Assembly: GCA_029548565.1 (NCBI GenBank)
Contig: JAKPNF010000083.1
Span: forward strand, 1 to 45,903
DNA: 45,903 bases
Reading direction: 5' to 3'
DNA from: Verrucomicrobiota bacterium
GTDB taxonomy: Bacteria > Verrucomicrobiota > Verrucomicrobiia > Opitutales > JAKPNF01
Positions 39,179 through 45,903 of the stretch are shown in pieces. Both the position numbers and the translations under genes were made by a program. Within the stretch, counting starts at the first letter, position 1, and every line of letters begins with the position of its first letter. A model generated the notes under the pieces. That model was not told the DNA's origin. It saw nothing but the letters and a program-made list of their open reading frames with translations, and did no database searches.

Positions 39179-40831
39179 TTAGTTCCACCGGCGGCGGGAG
39201 AGCCCTTTGGCTGTCCATACCGCCCCGATAATTCCCTGCAGCACCAGCACGCCCAGCGCCAGGGCGGGTGACGGGATCCAGCTGTTGTCTGAAAATCTGA
39301 ACGCGTCGTATAAAGTGGTTTCCTTCATGGTGGCAAAAGTGCCGCCCCATGTCCAGTACGCATTGATGAAGGGGCGAAAGACCCATTCGAGGGCTTTGGG
39401 CAGCGCCAGGATCACCCCGCACAGCGGCAATTGAAAGCCGACCAGATAGATCGACAGCAGCGAGGAGCGTTCGCTCGAGGCGCTGACCGCCGAAAACCCC
39501 AGGCACACCAGCGACATGGAAAAGGTACTCAGCCACATCAGCAAAAACTGCCACAGCACCGAGCCGGGGAATTGACACACATATTTAACAATCAACGTCA
39601 TCAACAACGCCTGCCCCAGCGACAAAAGGCCCACAAAGGCGAATTTGGAAAAAGCATACACGCTCGGCCGCACACCGATGAGCCGCTCCTTTTCGTACAG
39701 CGCTCGCTCGGCGGCGATCTCGCGGCTGCCGTTGTTGGAGGCCATCAGCCCCAGCAGCACGATCTGAAAAAGAATCAACCCCGTGACAAGCAAACTGAGC
39801 GAAGCGGCCTCCTGCGCGTAGCGCACCGTTTGCTGCATCATTTCCATGCGCGCGGAATTGTTGTCGCTCAAGGCGATCTGCTGGATCTGCGGCAGGCCGT
39901 CCCACGCGAACAAAATCACAACCAGCGGGAACCCCACCGCCATCAGCAGCGTCAAAATCAAAGTGCCGGTGTCGCGGAAAAACAGCTTGATGCGCCGCTG
40001 AAGCAACGTCGTGAGCTGCTCGAAAAAAGCGGGAATTTTCGCGGGTGGAATTTGCGGGCAGTCCTGCGGCGCCTCGCTCATGGCGGGGCGCTTTTCCAAC
40101 CAATGCTCAAGCGGCTTTTGCTCGCACGCCCCATACAAGTCAAACGCGCTGTTCACGCCAAAGTGCGCGCACAGCTCATCCGGCGCGCCCTGAAAGAGCA
40201 CGTGCCCGCCGTACACAAACGTGACCGAGTCAAACAGCGGCAGCTTGCCCAAATTGTGAATGATGCAGATAACCGTCTTGCCCGTCTTGTCGCAAACTTG
40301 CCGCAGCAGTTTTAAAATGACGTCCTCGGAAGAAGGATCCAGCCCGCTGGTCACTTCATCACACACCAGCACCGGCGGGTCGAGCATCAGTTCCTGCCCC
40401 AGTCCCAAACGGCGCAACTGCCCGCCGGAAAGCGATTGCACGAGTTTGTCGGCGTGCTCGGCCAGCCCGATCAGCTCCAGCACCTCGTCGATGCGCCCGC
40501 GCTCCAGCGTCTTGTCGCTGACGGCCAGGCAATAGGTGTAATGCAAACACTCGCGCACCGTCAGCTTGGGCGAGGCGATGCTAAATTGCGGCGCAAACCC
40601 CACCCGCCCCGTCAAATCGTCCGCACCGCGCACCTGTTCGCAACCCAAAAAAACCCGCCCCTTGTGCGGCATAAGCCCAAGCATCGCCTTGACCAGCGTT
40701 GTCTTGCCACACCCACTAGGCCCCACAATCGCATGCAGCTTGCCCGCCGCGAACGACACGTTCACTTCGTTTAAAATCCTTTGGGAGCTGGGCGACGAAA
40801 CTTCGACGCTAAGGTTCTGACAACTAAGCAT
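39179..40831 (-). CDS. ABC transporter, ATPase fused to ABC-2 permease (ABCG-like half transporter)
   Basis: Walker A AIVGPSGCGKTTLVKAMLG; signature LSGGQLRRLGLGQELMLDPPVLVCDEVTSGLDPSS; C-terminal TM helices; start at MLSCQNLSVEV preferred over 40876. Confidence 0.88.
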   Translation of the reverse strand: MLSCQNLSVEVSSPSSQRILNEVNVSFAAGKLHAIVGPSGCGKTTLVKAMLGLMPHKGRVFLGCEQVRGADDLTGRVGFAPQFSIASPKLTVRECLHYTYCLAVSDKTLERGRIDEVLELIGLAEHADKLVQSLSGGQLRRLGLGQELMLDPPVLVCDEVTSGLDPSSEDVILKLLRQVCDKTGKTVICIIHNLGKLPLFDSVTFVYGGHVLFQGAPDELCAHFGVNSAFDLYGACEQKPLEHWLEKRPAMSEAPQDCPQIPPAKIPAFFEQLTTLLQRRIKLFFRDTGTLILTLLMAVGFPLVVILFAWDGLPQIQQIALSDNNSARMEMMQQTVRYAQEAASLSLLVTGLILFQIVLLGLMASNNGSREIAAERALYEKERLIGVRPSVYAFSKFAFVGLLSLGQALLMTLIVKYVCQFPGSVLWQFLLMWLSTFSMSLVCLGFSAVSASSERSSLLSIYLVGFQLPLCGVILALPKALEWVFRPFINAYWTWGGTFATMKETTLYDAFRFSDNSWIPSPALALGVLVLQGIIGAVWTAKGLSRRRWN

Positions 40832-40913
40832 AAGTTTGAATGTCCTAAATAATGACGGCGCAAAGCATTCGCGCACAAGCTATTTTTAAGGGAGGAGGGG
40901 TTATAATGAAGAT

Positions 40914-40955
40914 GCGGGGGAAAACCCTTTTTTGAAAAAAAGGGTTTTCCCCCGC
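40914..40955. repeat. REP-like hairpin copy 2 (20-bp perfect stem, 2-nt loop)
   Basis: GCGGGGGAAAACCCTTTTTT-GA-AAAAAAGGGTTTTCCCCCGC. Confidence 0.88.
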
Positions 40956-41067
40956 GCCCCCTTTCCCTAAAAACTTTTGAAATGTTTTGGCTGGATGCCA
41001 TGTATCCATGCATCCCTCTCGTGCACAGGATGCGCAGCATCCGTCATAGAAGTTTTTTGAAAGGGGC

Positions 41068-41185
41068 GCGGGGAAGACTTTTTTTCAATGAAGCGAGCCC
41101 ATTTATAGCGAGCGCAACGGGCGGGTGCTTTAGCACCCGATGCGAAGCATGTCGGCGTTCAGCCGACACCAAAAGTTTTCCCCGC
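41068..41185. repeat. REP-like hairpin copy 3, interrupted by an 82-bp insert
   Basis: 41068-41088 plus 41171-41185 together reconstruct copy 1 exactly; the insert 41089-41170 itself carries several hairpins. Confidence 0.82.
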
Positions 41186-41192
41186 ATATACT

Positions 41193-42110
41193 TTAAAACA
41201 AAAAATCTGCCCATACCGGGCGGTGGTCGCTGGCCTTCAGCACCAGCGGACTGTCTGCTATGTGGGCTTGACTGCGGGCGCGGGTGTGCATGGCGGGTGA
41301 GCACAGCAGAAAGTCGAAGCGCTCGTAGCGTTCGCCGCCGGCGAAAAAGTGCGTCCAGATTTCCCCGCGATTGTCGCGGGCATCGAGCGGGCGGCAGTGG
41401 CCGGGTTGTTTGTCATCGCCGATGAACACGCGCAGGGTTGTACTGCGAGCATTGTCGTTAAAATCTCCGGCCACGACGTAATCGGCGGGGCAAGCCTGCA
41501 CGATTTTGTTTAGCGCGAGCGCCTCGCCGTGGCGCTGGTACTGTGCCTTGGGGTCGCCTTTTTGGGCGTTGACGCGGCTTTTCAGATGCAACGCGAACAG
41601 GTGCCAGCGGGTACCCTGCGTTTCAAAGACGGCCTCCAGCAAGCCGCGGGCAACTGTTTTTCCGGACTCGGCGCGCAGGGGCGCGTGCGCTTTAAATTCT
41701 ACAATGGGCACGCGGCTGAGTATGGCCAGCATGCGCGCGGGGTCGGCGCCTTGCACGCTGTTGGCGTGAGGGTAATTCAGCCCATCGCGCTTCAAGTCGC
41801 GGCGCAGTTCTTCCAGAAAAAGCGGCCCGCCCATTTCCTGAAAGACAATGATGTCGGCATTAATCTCGTGCAACACCGCGCGCAGGGCGGCCTTTTCCGT
41901 TTCCGGCTTGGGGTAATCCCTGCGGAAAACACCACCCACCACGCGATCACAGGTATTGTAGTTGCGCACATTCCAAGTGGCCACGCGCAGCTGGGCGCCT
42001 TGCGCGCATAAAAGGCACAACGCGCACGCGAAAATCAGCGCGCCAGTGAAGGATATGCCGCTGTGTGTTTTCAAATTAACGCCGACCGGTTCCCTTCTCG
42101 CCGCAAACAC
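41193..42110 (-). CDS. Endonuclease/exonuclease/phosphatase family protein
   Basis: RVATWNVRNYNTCD...ADIIVFQEMGG...DYVVAGDFNDNARS...ASDHRPVWADF. Confidence 0.9.
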   Translation of the reverse strand: MFAARREPVGVNLKTHSGISFTGALIFACALCLLCAQGAQLRVATWNVRNYNTCDRVVGGVFRRDYPKPETEKAALRAVLHEINADIIVFQEMGGPLFLEELRRDLKRDGLNYPHANSVQGADPARMLAILSRVPIVEFKAHAPLRAESGKTVARGLLEAVFETQGTRWHLFALHLKSRVNAQKGDPKAQYQRHGEALALNKIVQACPADYVVAGDFNDNARSTTLRVFIGDDKQPGHCRPLDARDNRGEIWTHFFAGGERYERFDFLLCSPAMHTRARSQAHIADSPLVLKASDHRPVWADFLF

Positions 42111-42121
42111 TGCCCGCCTCT

Positions 42122-43249
42122 TTATTTTTTGCGGCGCAGGATCGCAGTGAGCATGAAAGCGCCCAGCAGGCTCGCCGCCCAGGCGGGTTCGGGAATGTTG
42201 CCGACGTACAGGGAGACCTTTGTGTCGGTGACAATCCAGGTGAAAGTCTGCCCACCGTAGGTGACTGTGTCGCCGTCCTTGATGTTGGCGAAGCCGCCGG
42301 AGATCGGGGTAGTCAGCGATTCAAAGAGCACCATTTCCGTGCCGAGCAAAAAGTGCTCGGCCCCGCCCGTGAAGTTGAGGATGAGGTCCACATTGCCGTC
42401 GAAGGTGCCATCCCCCTCCCATTGAATGTGAACGTAGTCCGCCTTGATACTCGCGTAGGTGCTGGACGATTCCAAATCCATGACAACCCGGTTGTCCGGT
42501 TGGTTCGGATTGCCGGCGAAGGCAAAAAAGCCCGCCATGTCGCCGCTACCGTCGTCGCGCACGACAAACGCCTGGGCTTCCACGTGCAGCGTGGCGTTGC
42601 TCAAAGCGCCAATGCCGATAAAGGCCTCGACGGACGAACCTTTCTTCATCGTGATATAGGCATTGTCCAGATGGGTCACATCCAGCGCATACACGGAACC
42701 GGCGTTGGTAACGCTGCCCGTGCACGCGTAGCCGAAATCACCTGAACCCTGAACTTCGAGGTATTTGGCCGTGCCGGTGTTGATGACCGTGAATTCGGTG
42801 TCGCTGAGGCGGTCAATTCTCAGCGCCAAGTCGCCGATATTTCCGCTGTTGTTGAAATAAACGGTTCCACTGGTGTACGCGCGCACTTCCCCGGTAATCG
42901 TGGCCGCGTTGTTAAAATACAGCGAGGAATGGGCGGTAACCTCGGAATCCGCATACGTGGCCAGATGGATGGCGCCCAAAATGGTTCCGGTCAACGGCTG
43001 CGCCACGCCCGTGTCGCTATAACCCATGTAAATGGGGCCGTTCACGTGCGAGAGGGTTATGGCATACGTCTGATAAACATCTTGGGGATCCCAAGTGCCG
43101 CCATTCCAGCCAAAATAAAGAGGCTGGTTTTCAACGGCCTCGCTGTAGGAAAAAGTGCCGGTATAATCGCCGTCGGAGATCTGAATCGCCAACACGGGAG
43201 CGACCAGTGCCACGCTTGACGCCAAAAATGCAATGAGCCTGTTTTTCAT
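42122..43249 (-). CDS. PEP-CTERM sorting domain protein
   Basis: Signal peptide; C-terminal IPEPAWAASLLGAFMLTAILRRKK. Confidence 0.88.
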   Translation of the reverse strand: MKNRLIAFLASSVALVAPVLAIQISDGDYTGTFSYSEAVENQPLYFGWNGGTWDPQDVYQTYAITLSHVNGPIYMGYSDTGVAQPLTGTILGAIHLATYADSEVTAHSSLYFNNAATITGEVRAYTSGTVYFNNSGNIGDLALRIDRLSDTEFTVINTGTAKYLEVQGSGDFGYACTGSVTNAGSVYALDVTHLDNAYITMKKGSSVEAFIGIGALSNATLHVEAQAFVVRDDGSGDMAGFFAFAGNPNQPDNRVVMDLESSSTYASIKADYVHIQWEGDGTFDGNVDLILNFTGGAEHFLLGTEMVLFESLTTPISGGFANIKDGDTVTYGGQTFTWIVTDTKVSLYVGNIPEPAWAASLLGAFMLTAILRRKK

Positions 43250-43251
43250 AA

Positions 43252-43268
43252 TGCCTTAACGGTTAAGG
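43252..43268 (-). promoter_or_regulatory. 17-bp dyad overlapping the PEP-CTERM gene ribosome binding site
   Basis: GCCTTAAC-G-GTTAAGGC, ending 3 nt before the start codon. Confidence 0.55.
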
Positions 43269-43364
43269 CTAAGAAACATTTTGGTTTCGCTCAAGTAAAA
43301 ACCAAGCAATCGGCACCCGAGGGAGGCGTACAAACTACCCGCCATCATATGCGGGCGGCGCGCT

Positions 43365-43531
43365 CTAGGTAGTGTTTGAGAATTAGGTGTTTTGAATGCA
43401 CGGGCTGGTTTCGAGGCATTTTTGGGGGCTTCGAGCCGAGGCGATGGGTACATCGTCGAGGCGAGGACGCCCAAAAAGGACCGAAATCCAGACTGTGCAG
43501 GCGAAATTCATAATTCTCAAACACTACCTAG
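43365..43531. mobile_element. MITE-like element with perfect 21-bp terminal inverted repeats
   Basis: CTAGGTAGTGTTTGAGAATTA (43365-43385) and its exact reverse complement (43511-43531); internal inverted repeats; no transposase. Confidence 0.82.
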
Positions 43532-44379
43532 CGCTGCGCGGCCGCGCCCTCGGCTTTTTTGCGGTCTTTTTCGCGCGCGATCCAGTCCACTTCCTTCTCC
43601 GGCATCACGAAGTAAAGGGCGGGGGCGGCGATGTTGGGGCGCACCTTTTCCACCTTGAGCGTGAACTGCTTGGCGCCGTCTTCCTCGTAGGAGACCAGGA
43701 AGGGGTATTTGACGCCCTCCACGTCGCGCCAGTCGGACATTTGGGCGAGGCCCTCGTGGTCTTTGTCTCCAAAAAATGGATACACTTTCGCGACGATCGG
43801 CAGCATTTCCTTGCCCAGCAAATAGCAGCCTTTCAACCCCTGCTTGTCCTGGGTAAAGCGCAGCATGGTGTAGGTCTTACCATCGAACGACTCGTCCTTA
43901 CCCTTGGAAAAGGCGTAGCCCTTGAGTTCGAGGCTGTAAAAGTTGTCGAACAACCCGGCCAAATACAGCAGCCCCTCATGCGTCTCGCGTGGGGCCTCTT
44001 GCACGACGCGCCCGCCGTCGGGCGTGGGCATCATGATCCAGGAGTAGTAACCGTCCCACCCGCGCGAAAGCTCGGAACCCTCGTTGCGGATGTTAAAGCG
44101 CACCAAAAAGGGCTTGGCCAGCCATAGCTCGAACTCCTGGTTGACCTCCTGCTCCTTGCCCTCCTGGTCTTTCACAAACGCGATCACCTTGCCGCTGACT
44201 TTCAGGGTATTGACCTTTTCCATCTGCAACCGCGAGCCGGCGGCCTTGTAATAGTCATACAGCAAATTGATCGTCTCGGAGGTCATCGCCGCGCCTTTCA
44301 AGGCGCCCGAGGCGAGCATCAAAACCGCGCCCAGCAAAAACAGGCGCCGCAAAAGGGGAAAGTTAAAGGACAAAGCCAT
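43528..44379 (-). CDS. LolA-like outer-membrane lipoprotein carrier family protein
   Basis: Signal peptide; LRFTQDKQGLKGCYLLGKEMLPIVAKVYPFF...VEGVKYPFLVSYEEDGAKQFTLKVEKVRPN. Confidence 0.7.
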   Translation of the reverse strand: MALSFNFPLLRRLFLLGAVLMLASGALKGAAMTSETINLLYDYYKAAGSRLQMEKVNTLKVSGKVIAFVKDQEGKEQEVNQEFELWLAKPFLVRFNIRNEGSELSRGWDGYYSWIMMPTPDGGRVVQEAPRETHEGLLYLAGLFDNFYSLELKGYAFSKGKDESFDGKTYTMLRFTQDKQGLKGCYLLGKEMLPIVAKVYPFFGDKDHEGLAQMSDWRDVEGVKYPFLVSYEEDGAKQFTLKVEKVRPNIAAPALYFVMPEKEVDWIAREKDRKKAEGAAAQR

Positions 44380-44452
44380 CCCTTTTAGGGCAACCGATTT
44401 TGCAAAAAAGGTAAAGCCTATTTTCGGGGAACAGGCGCTTGCGCGCGCGCCG

Positions 44453-45694
44453 TTATTTGCGCAGCGCCTCGGTGCGTTCGATGAGCGTGGGGTGGCTGTA
44501 GTGAAAGAAGCTGTACAGCGGGAGCGGGGTCAGGTTGCTCAAGTTGGCCGTGTGGAGTTTTTGCAGGCCTTCGATGAGAGCCTCGGGCGAGCCGAGGGCG
44601 TCTTTGGCGAAGGCGTCGGCCTCGTACTCGTTTTTGCGGCTCCACATATTCATGAGCGGCGAGAGCCAGAAGGTGACCACGCCCGCGCACAGCACGAAGA
44701 TCGGCAACGCGGCGTACAGGCCGTCTTCGGCCTTGAAGCCGAAGCCTTCCAAAAACCAGGGTGATTTTGCCAGGTACGCGATCAGCGCGAAGGCGACCAG
44801 GCTTATCAATGACGAAACGATGAGCATGCGCGGCACATGCCCCTTGCGGTAGTGGCCGATCTCGTGCGCCAACACGGCTTCGAGCTGGGGGATGGTCATC
44901 TGCTCGATGAGGGTATCGTACAAGACGATGCGGCGCATTTTTCCAAAACCCGTGAAGAAGGCGTTGGAGTGCCCACTGCGCTTGCTGCCGTCGATGACCT
45001 GGATCGTGGAGGCTTTAAAGCCCGTGCGGTCGGCCAAGTCCATGAGCGCGGTTTTGAGTTCGCCTTCCGGCAGGGGGCTGAGCTTGTTAAACAGCGGCAA
45101 AATCAGGCGCGGGTACAAGACCATCATCAGCAGTTGAAAACAGGTCAGCGCCAGCCACGCCCACAGCCACCACTGCGGTAGCGTCTGGGCTATCCACAAA
45201 ATCAGCGCCAGCACCGGCCAGCCCAGCGCGAGGGTCACGGCCAACCCCTTGAGCTTGTCGGTCAGCCAAAGCGCCTGCGTGCTTTTATTAAAACCGTAAC
45301 GCGCCTCGAGCTTGAACTTGTGCGCCCAGTCCCACGGCAAATCAAAAAGCCCCATGATCACCAGCAGCGCCAAAATCACAAGGGCATAACCCCAAACACC
45401 CGCGGCGCCCGTGCATTGAACGAGCGCATGAAACAGCCACGGCAAAAACCCCGTGAGCACCACGGCGGCCAGCACCGCCGCGTCATAAAGCGCGTTGGCC
45501 GACCCAAAACGGCTGCCGGCCAGCGTGTAGGAAACGCTCTTTTGATAGGTTGCCTCGTCCACAATTGTGCGCAGCGCCTCGGGCACCGCCGCGCTCAAGC
45601 TGCGGACATAACGGCGGTTTTGCCAGTCCAGATAATAGTCGGCGGCGGTCTTAGCCAGCAGCAGTCCCGCGAATATAAAGAGCACTTCGTTCAT
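44453..45694 (-). CDS. M48 family metallopeptidase (Ste24-like CAAX protease)
   Basis: HEIGHYRKGH zinc motif; multiple TM helices; NAFFTGFGKMRRIVLYDTL. Confidence 0.95.
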   Translation of the reverse strand: MNEVLFIFAGLLLAKTAADYYLDWQNRRYVRSLSAAVPEALRTIVDEATYQKSVSYTLAGSRFGSANALYDAAVLAAVVLTGFLPWLFHALVQCTGAAGVWGYALVILALLVIMGLFDLPWDWAHKFKLEARYGFNKSTQALWLTDKLKGLAVTLALGWPVLALILWIAQTLPQWWLWAWLALTCFQLLMMVLYPRLILPLFNKLSPLPEGELKTALMDLADRTGFKASTIQVIDGSKRSGHSNAFFTGFGKMRRIVLYDTLIEQMTIPQLEAVLAHEIGHYRKGHVPRMLIVSSLISLVAFALIAYLAKSPWFLEGFGFKAEDGLYAALPIFVLCAGVVTFWLSPLMNMWSRKNEYEADAFAKDALGSPEALIEGLQKLHTANLSNLTPLPLYSFFHYSHPTLIERTEALRK

Positions 45695-45813
45695 GCAAAT
45701 AAAAATACAAAACTACCCTCGCACATCCGCCGCGCACTGGGCAAACGTAAAAACCGTGGGGAGCTGTTTGAGAATAGCACCTGAGAGGGCTGGCGCAGGC
45801 GGGGAGAGATAAC

Positions 45814-45892
45814 GGGTATTCGGCTTGTTATTCAGCCGCGAACCCGGCAACGGTTGGCACCTGCAGGGGACTTAGTCCCCTGCACCCCTTTA
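45814..45892. repeat. Dispersed repeat, inverted partner of 7378-7455
   Basis: TATTCGGCTTGTTATTCAGCCGCGAACCC...GCAGGGGAC-TTA-GTCCCCTGCACCCCTTTA. Confidence 0.85.
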
Positions 45893-45903
45893 CGGAGCTG
45901 GCG

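Noticed and set aside
43392-43658. 88-aa ORF starting inside the MITE-like element
   Set aside because: Most of it lies within the element or antisense to the LolA-like CDS; no transposase motif.
45765-45775. TGTTTGAGAAT resembling part of the MITE terminus
   Set aside because: Only 11 nt identical and no partner repeat in the window; possibly a remnant but not supportable.

Overview
The window is a bacterial chromosome segment of about 45.9 kb, moderately high in GC. A PEP-CTERM protein and the gene content suggest a Verrucomicrobiota/Opitutales-like genome, but this is inference. Most of it is housekeeping: ArnD-like deacetylase, two DedA proteins, pgpA/pgsA, coaD, eno, an rRNA methyltransferase, a DnaJ-family protein, DUF255, queG, glgC, Usp, an RsbU-like phosphatase, yicC, fumC, ftsH, tilS, serS, mannose-1-P guanylyltransferase, dgkA, SulP, an ABC-2 exporter operon, an EEP nuclease, a PEP-CTERM protein, a LolA-like protein and an M48 protease. 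The main accessory region is a compact, divergently transcribed cluster at about 18.2-25.1 kb. It carries two KASIII-like synthases, two stand-alone ACPs, two paralogous SDRs, an FkbH-like HAD-IIIC protein and a NeuD/PglD-like acyltransferase, and has no visible PKS, glycosyltransferase or PPTase. The KASIII-ACP-FkbH triad resembles the glyceryl-ACP/tetronate logic but in an unusual minimal setting. Other notable signals: a tandem thioredoxin-like family whose third member is split exactly at an in-phase A_AAA_AAC heptamer and has a second domain with a degenerate active site; a probable single-base C-run frameshift in SulP, which is a caution for the first case; a MITE-like element that supplies the stop codon of the LolA-like gene; a dispersed REP-like hairpin family in which one copy has a precise 82-bp insertion in its loop; a second dispersed repeat shared between about 7.4 kb and the window end; and duplicated promoter-like sequences inside the biosynthetic cluster. 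No rRNA, tRNA, CRISPR array or prophage was recognised.
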